A stretch of DNA of 64,000 nucleotides from UBA4744 sp963717135 (GCA_963717135.1 CAVQVN010000010.1:228223-292222), one strand, 5' to 3'. Shown: positions 1-8,052, counted from the stretch's first letter. The notes: a model not told the origin generated them from the letters alone. Numbers and translations: made by a program.

Positions 1-1
1 A

Positions 2-412
2 GCCGATGAGACCATCCTGGTCGAGCCGGGAGTTTCTGTAGGCCGGGCGGTCAAGCTGCTCACCGGCGGGGGCGTCGAAGCGGCCCTCGAGTTCGTGGGT
101 CGGGCCGCCACTCTCGACGGAGCGGTCAAGTCATTGCGCCCGGGGGGAACCGCCGTGGCGGTCGGGGTTGGGATGGAGCCCCTCACCACCCTGCCACCGG
201 TGTTGTGGGCCCGAAACGAATACGCCCTCATCGGCTCGTTTGGTAGTCACCGACGCGACGTCGAACAGGTGCTCGAGTGGTTGGCCGACGGCACGCTGCG
301 AGCGCCGCTCCTCGAACGGATCCCGTTGCAAGGCGCCGAGCGAGTCATCATGGCACTGGCCGATGGGACCCGACCGGCGGCCGGGCGTTTGATGGTGGCA
401 CCGGAACGCTAG
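2..412 (+). CDS. Zinc-type alcohol dehydrogenase, C-terminal part (5' end outside window)
   Basis: The open frame runs in from the left edge, so only about 136 C-terminal residues are seen. It carries the end of a Rossmann nucleotide-binding domain: a Gly-rich ALEFVG-type segment, then LRPGGTAVAVGVG and an NEYALIGSFGS segment, as in medium-chain (MDR) NAD(P)-dependent alcohol dehydrogenases. The family oxidises alcohols or reduces aldehydes/ketones in the cytosol. The catalytic zinc ligands and the GxGxxG turn lie upstream of the window, so substrate class cannot be judged. A GTG at 95 could be taken for a start but the homology clearly continues upstream of it. The next gene is convergent; nothing recognisable lies in the 155 bp between them. 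Confidence 0.85.
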   Translation, partial: ADETILVEPGVSVGRAVKLLTGGGVEAALEFVGRAATLDGAVKSLRPGGTAVAVGVGMEPLTTLPPVLWARNEYALIGSFGSHRRDVEQVLEWLADGTLRAPLLERIPLQGAERVIMALADGTRPAAGRLMVAPER

Positions 413-567
413 TGCGCCCCAACCCCGGCCTCACCGCAATCTGAGCGAATATCTCGCAACGGTCGGTCGGAACCAAAACAAACTGCGCGACGAAGTCACT
501 CCAAGGAGAGGGCGAGTGAACAACGATGCGGCTGCCCCAACCCGAATATCCGTTTCGAGACGCAGCG

Positions 568-834
568 CTAGCTCTCTCCCCAGTGGCGTCGAGCGGCTTC
601 TTCGAGTTCGTCGAGCCTGGTGTAGTAGTCGGGGAACTCGTTGAGGTGGGCCAGAGCGATCTTGCCCGTCACCATGGGGTCGTCGCCGGTGACGTTGGTG
701 TCCGGGTCCCGGGTGCCGTGTTCCAGCTCCACGTTCAGACCCATGTGAAACTGCTCCAGATCGAAGTCTTCTTCGTCAAACTCGATGCCGATTGCATCGG
801 CAATATTTTGCGCGTCTTCGAGGGTGAACGGCAT
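568..834 (-). CDS. DUF5661 family protein
   Basis: An 88-residue acidic soluble protein of unknown function. The core with FDLEQFxMGLxVELEHGxxDP followed by TNVTGDDP and KIALAHLNEFPDYYTRL is the hallmark of DUF5661 as I know it. I chose the internal ATG because AGGAAGG lies 6–7 nt upstream on the minus strand; the longer frame adds 18 residues with no similarity. It lies about 100 bp downstream of the YihY-family gene on the same strand and may be cotranscribed. No catalytic motif is visible. Identification is by pattern memory; the gene itself is well supported by its RBS and conserved core. Confidence 0.8.
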   Translation of the reverse strand: MPFTLEDAQNIADAIGIEFDEEDFDLEQFHMGLNVELEHGTRDPDTNVTGDDPMVTGKIALAHLNEFPDYYTRLDELEEAARRHWGES

Positions 835-930
835 GGTTGCCTTCCTTTCATCGCAAACATCATCTCTCGAAGAGAAGGCCTTCGCCACCGGCGAGTGTCA
901 CATTCGCGCCGCCAGAGGGCCACATCCCGG

Positions 931-1875
931 TCAGTTGCTCTCGGCCTTGCGCCCGACGATCTCTTGTTCAAGTGTCTCGAGCCCTAGCTTCATCTGCTCT
1001 GATGAACCGGCGCCTTGACCGGAGCGTCGCTCCTGACGCCTTCGGGCGGCTGCCGCCGCTACCGACCCGGAAACGATGATCAGGTACGAGACAACGTACA
1101 GCCACAACAGCAGCAGTGCGACCGCTCCGAAAGTCGCGTAGGTAGGTCCCAGACCGCCGGCCGAGTTGATGTAGTACTGAAGGCCAAGCGAGAACCCGAC
1201 CATTCCAACCGTCGCCATGAAGGCGGCCGGCCAGGCCCCGGGCAGACGGCGGGGCGGCGCAAACCGATACAGCAGCCAGAAGAACCCCAACAGGCTCACC
1301 GACGCCACCGGAACCCGCAGGGCCGCCCAAAGATTGATCGGCCAGGCCAGGTGCGTGATCTCCTGAAGCCAGTCCCGTATCGACCTTCCGGCGATGATCA
1401 GCACCAACGAGAGCGCCAGAGCGAGACCCACCGCAACCGTCAACCCGGTGGCAATGAGCCGCGTCTCCCACCAGGGTCGGTCTTCATCGATCCCCTCGAC
1501 TCTCGTGAGAACCCTCATAATGGTGAGTACGCCGCGCGTACCGAACCAGAGAGCCAGTACGGCCCCGACCACAATGACGATTCCCTCCCGATCCGAGACG
1601 ATGCGGGAGGCGTCGCTGAGGGCTCCACCGATGAACTCGGCTACTTCGACGGGAGCGATCAGCGAGATGACCCGGATGGTTTCGGAGAGAGCCTCATCGG
1701 TCTTCCCGAAGAACGACGCGGCCGTGAGCAGGGCAACGGCGCCCGGCACCAGCGCAAAGATGATGTTGTAGGCAATGGCGCCGGCCAGCACGCCCGGGCC
1801 CGCAGCACTGAAGCGCACCCAGAACTTGACGACCGGCATCTCGCCGAGGCGATCGAGGATCCGTTCAAGTGCCAT
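931..1875 (-). CDS. YihY/virulence factor BrkB family membrane protein
   Basis: A 314-residue integral membrane protein. The N-terminal GPGVLAGAIAYNIIFALVPG segment and six or so hydrophobic segments match the YihY/BrkB (formerly 'ribonuclease BN') family, whose molecular role is still poorly defined. The central YRFAPPRRLP motif followed by a GLQYYI helix and a C-terminal cytosolic basic tail are typical. The ATG is preceded by TAACCT with six nucleotides between, so the mRNA is probably leaderless. It diverges from the PQQ lipoprotein gene with about 70 bp in between; the DUF5661 gene follows. Confidence 0.9.
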   Translation of the reverse strand: MALERILDRLGEMPVVKFWVRFSAAGPGVLAGAIAYNIIFALVPGAVALLTAASFFGKTDEALSETIRVISLIAPVEVAEFIGGALSDASRIVSDREGIVIVVGAVLALWFGTRGVLTIMRVLTRVEGIDEDRPWWETRLIATGLTVAVGLALALSLVLIIAGRSIRDWLQEITHLAWPINLWAALRVPVASVSLLGFFWLLYRFAPPRRLPGAWPAAFMATVGMVGFSLGLQYYINSAGGLGPTYATFGAVALLLLWLYVVSYLIIVSGSVAAAAARRRQERRSGQGAGSSEQMKLGLETLEQEIVGRKAESN

Positions 1876-1881
1876 CCCCCA

Positions 1882-1887
1882 AGGTTA
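1882..1887 (-). promoter_or_regulatory. -10 hexamer TAACCT for the YihY-family gene (leaderless)
   Basis: TAACCT on the minus strand ends 6 nt before the ATG, which places the transcription start on or next to the start codon. No convincing -35 is seen. Confidence 0.5.
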
Positions 1888-1933
1888 GGACCGATCACCG
1901 CCCGGTTTGTGATGTTCCCCAACTGGATCTTCG

Positions 1934-1939
1934 TACACT
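1934..1939 (+). promoter_or_regulatory. -10 hexamer TACACT for the PQQ lipoprotein gene (leaderless)
   Basis: TACACT lies 7 nt before the ATG at 1947, and there is no Shine–Dalgarno sequence. The arrangement fits a leaderless transcript. Confidence 0.5.
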
Positions 1940-1946
1940 GGCGCGG

Positions 1947-3479
1947 ATGCGACGAAGCTCTGCGCCCTGGCTGGTTGTGGCGGTGGTCCTCGCCGGGTGC
2001 AGTTCCTGGCTGGGAGCCGACACCTCTGAAACGACCGGCTCGACTGGGGGGGTGTCGACTACCACTACCACCGTTACTACCACCACCGCCGCAGTTGGCA
2101 CCACCACCGCTACTACCACCACCGTCCCCACGCGGGAGCCGGGGATCGTTCCCGGATGGACGGTTGGAGAGCCCTGGGGATCGGTTGAAGGGCTCACAAT
2201 GTTTCGCGGCAATCCCACCCGCACCTACTACGGCGAGCCGCCCCTTCCGACGAACCCCGAAGTGTTATGGACCTACCCGACCGACGGTCCGATGTGCAGC
2301 ACCTCAACCGTTTCCGGGACCACTACAACCTGGTGCGGAACCGGGTGGACGGGCCAACCCGTCGTGTACGACCGCAGTGATGGGGTGACCGAAGTGATCT
2401 TTGGGGCCTACGACAAGAAGGTTCACTTTCTCGACGGATCCACGGGGTTACCGACCAGGCCGCCCTTTCAGACGGGTGATCTCATCAAGGGATCTGTCTC
2501 GCTCGATCCCGACGGCTACCCGCTGCTCTACTTCGGCTCTCGGGACAACAAACTGCGGATTGTGGCCCTCGATCGCCCGGAGCCGGAGCTGCTTTGGGAC
2601 CTGGACGCATCTGCCGTGCCGGGAATCTGGAACAACGACTGGGACGGCAACCCGGTGATCCTCGACGATCTGCTGCTCGAAGGTGGCGAGAATTCCTGGT
2701 TCTTCATCATCAAGCTCAATCGAAGCTACGGCCCCGACGGCCGGGTGGCGGTCGCCCCGGAACGCCTGGTCGAGATCCCGGGATATACCAACGACCTGCT
2801 CTCGCGGGTCGGTAGCAACGTCTCGATCGAGAACTCTCCGGCCGTGTTCGACAATAGGGTGTATTTCGCGAATTCCGGAGGACGGATCGTGGGTCTGGAT
2901 CTGGCTCAAATAACCGACGGCGAAGCTCCCATTGTATTCGACTACTGGGTGGGGGACGACGTCGATGCCACGATCACCATCGACCATGAAGGCATGTTGT
3001 ATGTGGCAGCCGAATTGGAGCGATTCAACGAACGTTCCAAAGAGCTCGGCCAGTTGGTCAAACTCGATCCCTACGCCACCGACCCGTATGTGTGGGGAGT
3101 TCCGGTACCGCCCCGTGGCCCGGGAGACGGAGGAATCTGGGCAACCCCGGCCCTTGGAGACGGAGTGCTCTACGCATCGACGCATCCGGGTGAACTACTC
3201 GCAATCGACACCAACACCGGCCAAGTCCTGTGGCGAGATGAGATCGGCTATCACGCCTGGTCCTCGCCGGTCATCGTCGACAACAACCTGCTGGTATCCG
3301 TCAATTGCGAGACGGGCGGTGGATTTCGGGCGTATTCCCTGACAGACCCGGCCACTCCGGCCCGGCTATGGCAATACGACCACAATTCCGGCTGCTTCGA
3401 GAGCACCCCGGCCGTCTGGAAGGGAACCATCTACGTAGGATCTCGCGATGGCCGCTTCTATGCGTTGGGGGAAAAGTAG
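1947..3479 (+). CDS. PQQ-like beta-propeller lipoprotein
   Basis: A 510-residue predicted lipoprotein. The chosen ATG gives MRRSSAPWLVVAVVLAGCSS, a short signal peptide with lipobox LAGC, followed by a Thr-rich linker of about 45 residues and then a long region of repeated beta-propeller blades. Blade signatures include LWTYPTDGP, VIFGAYDKKVHFLDGSTG, YFGSRDNKLRIVAL, GRIVGLDL, GVLYASTHPGELLAIDTNTG and TIYVGSRDGRFYAL, as in PQQ-dependent-dehydrogenase-like and BamB-like propellers. No PQQ-binding Cys–Cys pair or catalytic Asp/Asn set is evident, so an enzymatic role is doubtful; a scaffold or binding role outside the membrane is more likely. It is monocistronic, diverging from the YihY gene and facing the ABC-2 permease. 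Confidence 0.85.
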   Translation: MRRSSAPWLVVAVVLAGCSSWLGADTSETTGSTGGVSTTTTTVTTTTAAVGTTTATTTTVPTREPGIVPGWTVGEPWGSVEGLTMFRGNPTRTYYGEPPLPTNPEVLWTYPTDGPMCSTSTVSGTTTTWCGTGWTGQPVVYDRSDGVTEVIFGAYDKKVHFLDGSTGLPTRPPFQTGDLIKGSVSLDPDGYPLLYFGSRDNKLRIVALDRPEPELLWDLDASAVPGIWNNDWDGNPVILDDLLLEGGENSWFFIIKLNRSYGPDGRVAVAPERLVEIPGYTNDLLSRVGSNVSIENSPAVFDNRVYFANSGGRIVGLDLAQITDGEAPIVFDYWVGDDVDATITIDHEGMLYVAAELERFNERSKELGQLVKLDPYATDPYVWGVPVPPRGPGDGGIWATPALGDGVLYASTHPGELLAIDTNTGQVLWRDEIGYHAWSSPVIVDNNLLVSVNCETGGGFRAYSLTDPATPARLWQYDHNSGCFESTPAVWKGTIYVGSRDGRFYALGEK

Positions 3480-3480
3480 T

Positions 3481-3515
3481 CAGTCATCAGTTGTCAGTGT
3501 GTTGACTGACCGCTG
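3481..3515. repeat. Heptad array 1 (CAGTCAT / inverted)
   Basis: Directly after the stop codon come CAGTCAT, CAGTTGT, CAGTGTG, then TTGACTG, ACCGCTG. The right half is close to the reverse complement of the left (GTCAGTC against GACTGAC), so the transcript can fold. It lies between convergent genes. Confidence 0.6.
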
Positions 3516-3554
3516 AAAGGCGGCCGCAGGCCGACCGACCGACCACTGTTCACT

Positions 3555-3570
3555 GCGGCCTTGAGGCCGC
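3555..3570. terminator. Short GC hairpin between convergent genes
   Basis: GCGGCC–TTGA–GGCCGC, followed on the plus strand by TTCATT. Its position between the stops of two converging genes favours a bidirectional terminator; the stem is only 6 bp and the T tract is weak. Confidence 0.45.
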
Positions 3571-3571
3571 T

Positions 3572-4330
3572 TCATTCCCATTTGAAGAGGAGATAGGCAG
3601 CGACGGCTGAGACCCCTCCGATGCCGAGTACGGCCATCGAGTGGCCCACCGCCCAGTCTCCGCTCAACCAGGGCTCCTGCAACATCCTGATCACCGGGGT
3701 GAGGGGGACATACTCGCCGATGGTGGCCAGGGAGCCGGGCAATACCTCGGGGGGCGGCCCGGCCCCGGACACGAACATGAAAAGGAACCAGAACAGCAGA
3801 CCAACCGACTGAGCGGCCCGGGCGGTGGGAAGCACCGTTCCGAGCAGAATCCCAAAGGCAGAGAAGCAAATGGCACCGATCGCAAACGCGGCCAGAAAGA
3901 GCAGGGCCGACTCGGGGACGGCCACCGTCGTGGTTGGAAAGGCCACCGCCAGCAAAAGGCCGCTACCTATTGTCGAGATCAGCACCGCGACGATCAGCTG
4001 TGAACTCAAGAACATCGAATGGGACACCGAAGACACCCGCAGTCTGCGCAAGACCCCCCGCTCCCGATACTCCGCAATGTGGGCCGGTACGCCGATTATG
4101 GCAACCCCGGCAATGGCCAAGCCGACGTAAGCAGGCGTGTACCAGTTGGTGGGCCCGTACCCACCGTAGACAACCATGTCACCATCCGCGGCTTGATTCG
4201 CCTCGTTGCCGAAGACCCCCCCGAGGACGTACAGGACCATGAGCGGCAAAGCGAATGTGAACAAGACGGTTACCGGTTCACGCAGGAACAGCTTGCTTTC
4301 CACCCAGGTCATCTTCAGCAACGAGTTCAT
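3572..4330 (-). CDS. ABC-2 type transporter permease
   Basis: A 252-residue protein with about six hydrophobic segments. The N-terminus (an ESKLFLREPVTVLFTFALPL stretch entering the first membrane helix), the cytosolic EYRERGVLRRLRVSS coupling loop and the late ISxxLGxxLPTARAAQS-like helix are those of ABC-2 permeases of the DrrB/YadH type. It pairs with the ATPase encoded 7 bp upstream on the same strand; two copies with two ATPases would form an exporter for a lipid, drug or polysaccharide. Substrate is not readable from sequence. Confidence 0.9.
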   Translation of the reverse strand: MNSLLKMTWVESKLFLREPVTVLFTFALPLMVLYVLGGVFGNEANQAADGDMVVYGGYGPTNWYTPAYVGLAIAGVAIIGVPAHIAEYRERGVLRRLRVSSVSHSMFLSSQLIVAVLISTIGSGLLLAVAFPTTTVAVPESALLFLAAFAIGAICFSAFGILLGTVLPTARAAQSVGLLFWFLFMFVSGAGPPPEVLPGSLATIGEYVPLTPVIRMLQEPWLSGDWAVGHSMAVLGIGGVSAVAAYLLFKWE

Positions 4331-4337
4331 CGGTCTT

Positions 4338-5246
4338 TCAATCCTCCAAGCCGCGTCCGGTCAACCGAAGGAAGACATCTTCCAGCGTTGCCTGCTGGAC
4401 TCGCAGATCGTCCGGAACGATTCCGTGACGGACCAATTCGGAACCAACCAAGGCCAGAACCGGACCGTGACCGGCCACTGCGATGTGCGTACCCCGGCGG
4501 GACACGGAATCCACCCACTGGATGTCTTCGAGAAACGACACGTCGGGGCAATCGGTGCTGAAGTGCAGGAGCAGCTCTCCCCCATGCTCGGCGATCAGGC
4601 TCTGCGGGGTTCCGGTCGCCACCACCCGGCCTTGATCCACTACTGCCAGACGGTCGCAGAGATGCTCGGCCTCGTCCATGAAATGGGTGACCAACACCAG
4701 AGTGGCCCCGCCGTCGCGAATCGCTTCGATGAGTCGCCAGGTGGCTCGCCGGGCCGCGGGGTCGAGTCCGGTTGTCATCTCATCGAGAAACACCACTCGA
4801 GGTTCGTTGACCACCGCCAGGGCAACCAACAACCGTTGACGTTGGCCCCCGGAAAGGCTCGAGAAAGAAGCTCCAGCCTTGTCGGTCAGGTTCCACCGGT
4901 CCATCACTTGACGCCAGTCGGGGCCTCCCGGCAGGAGGGAGGCAAACAGATCCAGGGCTTCCCACACTTTGAGACGGGCCGGTAGCGCCGACTCCTGCAA
5001 CTGCGAACCGACCAGACGCCGCAGCTTGGCTGCGTGGGTCCGGGGATCCAGACCCAGGATACGGACGTTCCCTGCATCAGGAACCCGCAGACCCTGCATA
5101 CATTCAACGCTGGTGGTCTTCCCGGCCCCATTGGGCCCGAGCAGCCCGAAGATCTCACCCTCCTCAACTTCGAAAGAGACATCCTCGACGGCGACCAACG
5201 GCCCATAAGTCTTGCGAAGGTGTTCAACGGAGATGACAGGAGCCAC
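4338..5246 (-). CDS. ABC transporter ATP-binding protein (DrrA/CcmA type)
   Basis: A 302-residue ATPase energising the ABC-2 permease encoded downstream. Walker A is GPNGAGKTT (around residue 37–45), the signature is LSGGQ, Walker B is VVFLDEMTTGLDP and the switch His is in VLVTHFMDEAE. The usual Pro after the Walker B glutamate (DEPT/S) is Met here, which is uncommon but does not touch the catalytic Glu. The region after about residue 215 is the extra domain usual in DrrA-type ATPases. The GTG start lies 6 nt behind TAGCTT, so a leaderless mRNA is likely. The promoter abuts heptad array 2. Confidence 0.9.
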   Translation of the reverse strand: MAPVISVEHLRKTYGPLVAVEDVSFEVEEGEIFGLLGPNGAGKTTSVECMQGLRVPDAGNVRILGLDPRTHAAKLRRLVGSQLQESALPARLKVWEALDLFASLLPGGPDWRQVMDRWNLTDKAGASFSSLSGGQRQRLLVALAVVNEPRVVFLDEMTTGLDPAARRATWRLIEAIRDGGATLVLVTHFMDEAEHLCDRLAVVDQGRVVATGTPQSLIAEHGGELLLHFSTDCPDVSFLEDIQWVDSVSRRGTHIAVAGHGPVLALVGSELVRHGIVPDDLRVQQATLEDVFLRLTGRGLED

Positions 5247-5252
5247 GAATTG

Positions 5253-5258
5253 AAGCTA
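5253..5258 (-). promoter_or_regulatory. -10 hexamer TAGCTT for the ABC ATPase gene (leaderless)
   Basis: TAGCTT on the minus strand ends 6 nt before the GTG. The hexamer is directly joined to the heptad array, whose units occupy the -35 region. Confidence 0.45.
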
Positions 5259-5386
5259 CCAGTCCCCAGTCCCCAGTCCCCAGTCGCAAGCTGCAAGCAA
5301 CAAGCAACAAGGACATCCCATTCTCGTGACTCGTGACTCGTGACTCGTGACTCGTGACTCGTGACCCGTAGCTCGTAGCTCGTAGC
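5259..5386. repeat. Heptad array 2, left of the insertion sequence
   Basis: Units of 7 bp in series: CCAGTCC three times, CCAGTCG, CAAGCTG, CAAGCAA twice, CAAGGAC; after 8 bp, CTCGTGA six times, CCCGTAG, CTCGTAG twice. The unit sequence changes along the array but the period is kept. The last 22 bp (5365–5386) recur exactly at 6800–6821 beyond the insertion sequence. Confidence 0.9.
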
Positions 5387-5391
5387 GGGGA

Positions 5392-6797
5392 TACGTCAGG
5401 ACATTCCTAACGGTTTTTAGGGGGTCTAGTTCCGCCGGGACATGCCTTACACGTGGTGTAGGAGGCTGTGGTCTGCGGGTTGGTGGTAGGGGTCGACGAT
5501 CGGGTGGTTGATGGGGTAGTCGTATCGTTTGGCGGGTTCGCCTTTGTGGCGGATTTCGAGGCGTTGGTCGGCGGTGGTGATGGTGGCTGTGACGAGTCCA
5601 CCGGTGGGGATGGTGTCGCCGGTGGGCCAGTCGACGTGGGCGATGCGGATGGTTCGGTGTTCGGTGACATGGCGTAGGAAGGTGACGCGTCCTGTGGCAA
5701 GAGGGATGTGGAGGTTGCCTTTGGAGTCGAGGTGGTCGGTGATGGTGATGGGTGGTGGCCAACGCAGTGTGTTGGCATGGTTGGCGATGTAGTCGGCGGG
5801 GTAGCGGGTTCCGCACACCGCGGGATCTAGGACGGGTCTTCGGGTGTTGAGCCAGTCGACGGCCCGGTTCGACCCGGCTCTGAGGGCGTCGAGGCTGTCG
5901 AAGTGTTGGACCCAGATGGTCTTGCGTTGCCATTGGTTGTTGACGGCTTCGGCGTGGTTGGTCCACCCAACGACGCCCGGTGGTGAGATGAGGGCTTCGA
6001 CACCGAAGTAGAGACACGCCCGGATCCAGGTGGTGAACGGGTTGTTGGGATGTGTTGTTGATGAAAAGGCGTTGTCGATCCCCATTGCCAAGGGGATTGA
6101 CAGGGTCGGCCATGCTGTTTCGAGTAGGAGGGTCACCGCGTTGATCATGCTGCGGTTGAGGTATTGGCCTGCGGCGATGCCGTGGGAACCGACGTCTGAG
6201 ATCTGGAGCGAGTTGAATCTGATGCCGCCTTCGAGCCAGCGGTCTTGGACCCAGTCGGCTTGCTGCCACACCCCTGGGGTTGTCACAACCGGCAGCGGTA
6301 GCTTGACCCCTGATCGCTCTAGTCGGGTCTTGGAACGGGTGACGCCAGCTGCGTTCAGGATTCGTTCGATTGTCCGCAGCGACGGGACCGGTGTGAACCG
6401 TTCGTGTTCGAGTTCGGCGAGGATGGTCAACGCCCCGATGTTCGCTACCGGGTTCCTGTCGAGCCGCCGGCGGATCTCGAGAACCTTGGCGATGACATCG
6501 GGCGGGGTTTTCGTCGGCTGGGTCTTCGGAGCCCTCGACCGGTCAACGAGGCCATCATCGCCGTCGGCACGGTGACGGTTCCGCCACTCATACACCCACC
6601 ACCTCGACCGGTCGACACGGCGGGCAACCTCGGCGACGGGCACCCCATCGTCGACCAGGCGCATCGCTTCACGCCGACGCTCCACCTCAGACTCGAACCC
6701 AAACCCAGCAGCCACGAAGACCTCCCACACGACTGGGAGGATTCTCCAAGTGTTAGGGATGCCCTGGCGGAAACCTGTCAGGGATGTCCTGGCGGTA
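5392..6797. mobile_element. IS481-like insertion sequence (about 1.4 kb)
   Basis: It holds a single transposase gene and has imperfect inverted ends: reading inward, the left end begins TACGTCAGGACATTCCTAAC and the right end TACCGCCAGGACATCCCTGAC. Each end carries two copies of a motif CCRGGRCATNCCTWAC: near 5397–5404 and 5436–5443 on the left, near 6784–6791 and 6759–6766 on the right, likely transposase binding sites. The element lies inside a heptad array and a 22-bp direct repeat (5365–5386 and 6800–6821) flanks it. Exact ends are inferred from the inverted repeats. Confidence 0.85.
5447..6715 (-). CDS. IS481-like transposase (DDE)
   Basis: A 422-residue transposase. The N-terminal third has helix-turn-helix segments (EAMRLVDDGVPVAEVARRV and a second one after LVDRSRAPKTQP), as in IS481 enzymes. 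The integrase core shows D in QQADWVQD, D in MGIDNAF, and E in NHAEAVNNQWQRK about 42 residues later, a plausible DDE triad. The GTG at 6715 is chosen because GGGAGG lies 6 nt before it. The frame is intact, so the element may be active. A longer upstream frame only reads through the right IS end and the heptad array. Confidence 0.9.
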   Translation of the reverse strand: MAAGFGFESEVERRREAMRLVDDGVPVAEVARRVDRSRWWVYEWRNRHRADGDDGLVDRSRAPKTQPTKTPPDVIAKVLEIRRRLDRNPVANIGALTILAELEHERFTPVPSLRTIERILNAAGVTRSKTRLERSGVKLPLPVVTTPGVWQQADWVQDRWLEGGIRFNSLQISDVGSHGIAAGQYLNRSMINAVTLLLETAWPTLSIPLAMGIDNAFSSTTHPNNPFTTWIRACLYFGVEALISPPGVVGWTNHAEAVNNQWQRKTIWVQHFDSLDALRAGSNRAVDWLNTRRPVLDPAVCGTRYPADYIANHANTLRWPPPITITDHLDSKGNLHIPLATGRVTFLRHVTEHRTIRIAHVDWPTGDTIPTGGLVTATITTADQRLEIRHKGEPAKRYDYPINHPIVDPYHQPADHSLLHHV

Positions 6798-6799
6798 CT

Positions 6800-6841
6800 C
6801 CCGTAGCTCGTAGCTCGTAGCTCGTAGCTCGCAGCTCCTAA
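6800..6841. repeat. Heptad array 2, right of the insertion sequence
   Basis: CCCGTAG, CTCGTAG three times, CTCGCAG, CTCCTAA. It repeats the unit found left of the insertion and runs into the -10 hexamer of the next gene. Confidence 0.85.
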
Positions 6842-6844
6842 AGT
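6839..6844 (+). promoter_or_regulatory. -10 hexamer TAAAGT (leaderless)
   Basis: TAAAGT lies 7 nt before the ATG at 6852 and overlaps the last unit of heptad array 2. Confidence 0.5.
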
Positions 6845-6851
6845 GCAAGAC

Positions 6852-7304
6852 ATGGATTTCCAGGCCGACGATCTACTCCCTGCCCCTGAGATTGATTTCG
6901 CGATCCTGGCCGACGGGGTCCACGCCTCGGCGGGCAAGATCTATGTGCTGGGTGGTGGCTGGGACACAATCTTCGTGCAGCAGTTCCCCGCCCGTCACCA
7001 CACGCTCGGTTTGGGCCTGCGAATTCGAGTGCCGTGGACCCGAACAGATGAGGAACTCACCCTGACGGTGGACCTGGTCGACGAAGACGGCAAGAGCCTT
7101 TTCGGGGAGCGCCAACCGGTCCAAAACTTCAGGGTTGCTCGACCGCCCGGATTGCCGGACGGCAGTGATGTCGGGTTTGTGCGCACAATGACCTTCAACG
7201 GGCTCGTGTTCCCGAGACCGGGCGGATACGCCTTCCGGGTGCTGATCGACGGCGACGAACGGGATCGGGTACGGTTCCGAGTTCTCGCCCGGCAGCCGGG
7301 CTGA
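6852..7304 (+). CDS. Conserved hypothetical protein (DUF6941-like)
   Basis: About 150 residues, soluble, without signal peptide. The N-terminal segment with FAILADGVHASAGKIYVLGGGWD, followed by beta-rich sequence with RIRVPW, TVDLVDEDG and a late GGYAFRVLIDG, resembles the DUF6941 family found in actinobacteria; function unknown. A GTG nine bases upstream is possible, but the ATG is placed 7 nt behind TAAAGT as in other genes here. Gene is well supported by composition and conserved-looking motifs; the family name is from memory. Confidence 0.75.
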   Translation: MDFQADDLLPAPEIDFAILADGVHASAGKIYVLGGGWDTIFVQQFPARHHTLGLGLRIRVPWTRTDEELTLTVDLVDEDGKSLFGERQPVQNFRVARPPGLPDGSDVGFVRTMTFNGLVFPRPGGYAFRVLIDGDERDRVRFRVLARQPG

Positions 7305-7327
7305 GCCCATTTGGTCCGACAGGTTCG

Positions 7328-7333
7328 TAGCAT
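7328..7333 (+). promoter_or_regulatory. -10 hexamer TAGCAT for the LON-domain gene (leaderless)
   Basis: TAGCAT lies 8 nt before the ATG at 7342. The sequence between is GAGAAG-containing but has no clear Shine–Dalgarno spacing. Confidence 0.45.
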
Positions 7334-7341
7334 CTGAGAAG

Positions 7342-7959
7342 ATGTCCTTCGAGTTACCTATCTTCCCGCTTGGCTCTGTTCTCTTCCCGCACACCGTTCT
7401 GCCCCTTCGCGTCTTTGAGCCCCGTTTTCAGTTGCTCGTCGATGCCTGTCTGGTCGGAGACGGCAGATTCGGCGTAGTTCTGATCGAAAGGGGCTCCGAG
7501 GTCGGTGGCGGTGACACCCGCTTCGAGACCGGCACAATCGCGCAGATCGCCAGAATCGCCGACCTGGAGAACGGCCACCGGTTGATTCTCGCCGTGGGAG
7601 GCGGAAGATTCAACGTTGTCCAATGGCTTCCGGATGACCCCTACCCCCGGGCGCTGGTCGAGGAATTCGACCAGCAAAGCGAACCAGACGCTGATCTTCC
7701 GATCGCCGAGACGGAGAGGAAACTCCGGCGTGCTTTCGCTCTGATGTCCGAAGCCGGTTACGACATTGGAGATACCGGATTCCAGGTCTCAGATGATGCG
7801 AATGTGGCTGTGCAGCAATTGTGTGCTCTGGCGCCCGTTTCGTCCCTCGACGCTCAGGAACTGTTGACCACCGATCCAGGCTCCGAGCAACTGAGGCGCC
7901 TCCAATTACTGCTCGAAGACGAGATCGCCGTGCTCCAACAGCAATTGGCAGCCGGATAG
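7342..7959 (+). CDS. LON substrate-binding domain protein
   Basis: A 205-residue stand-alone protein with the Lon N-terminal (LAN/PUA-like) fold: LPIFPLGSVLFPHTVLPLRVFEPRF at the start, then FGVVLIERG, a GTIAQIARIADLENG beta hairpin and a GGRFNV strand. It has no AAA or protease domain. In cereblon and bacterial homologues this domain binds ligands or peptides; here it may serve as an adaptor or sensor, which is inference. The last 80 residues are helical. It stands alone between the DUF6941-like gene and treS. Confidence 0.9.
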   Translation: MSFELPIFPLGSVLFPHTVLPLRVFEPRFQLLVDACLVGDGRFGVVLIERGSEVGGGDTRFETGTIAQIARIADLENGHRLILAVGGGRFNVVQWLPDDPYPRALVEEFDQQSEPDADLPIAETERKLRRAFALMSEAGYDIGDTGFQVSDDANVAVQQLCALAPVSSLDAQELLTTDPGSEQLRRLQLLLEDEIAVLQQQLAAG

Positions 7960-8052
7960 TCTCGATCTGGCCCCATCATCAGGCTTATGAACAATCCCCG
8001 GGACACAGACAGACCGGAAACACCGATTTGGATGAGGACTCACCTCAACCCC

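Noticed and set aside
413..567. Regulatory element between the dehydrogenase and DUF5661 genes
   Set aside because: No repeat, hairpin or promoter motif could be supported.
1015..2388. 457-codon plus-strand ORF
   Set aside because: Runs antisense through the YihY gene and into the PQQ gene; low-complexity Pro-rich end, no protein-like features.
5256..6269. 337-codon minus ORF crossing the insertion sequence
   Set aside because: Arg/Pro/His-rich translation of the transposase in a wrong frame and of heptad repeats.
5259..6841. CRISPR array
   Set aside because: Units are 7 bp and contiguous; there are no unique spacers and no cas genes.
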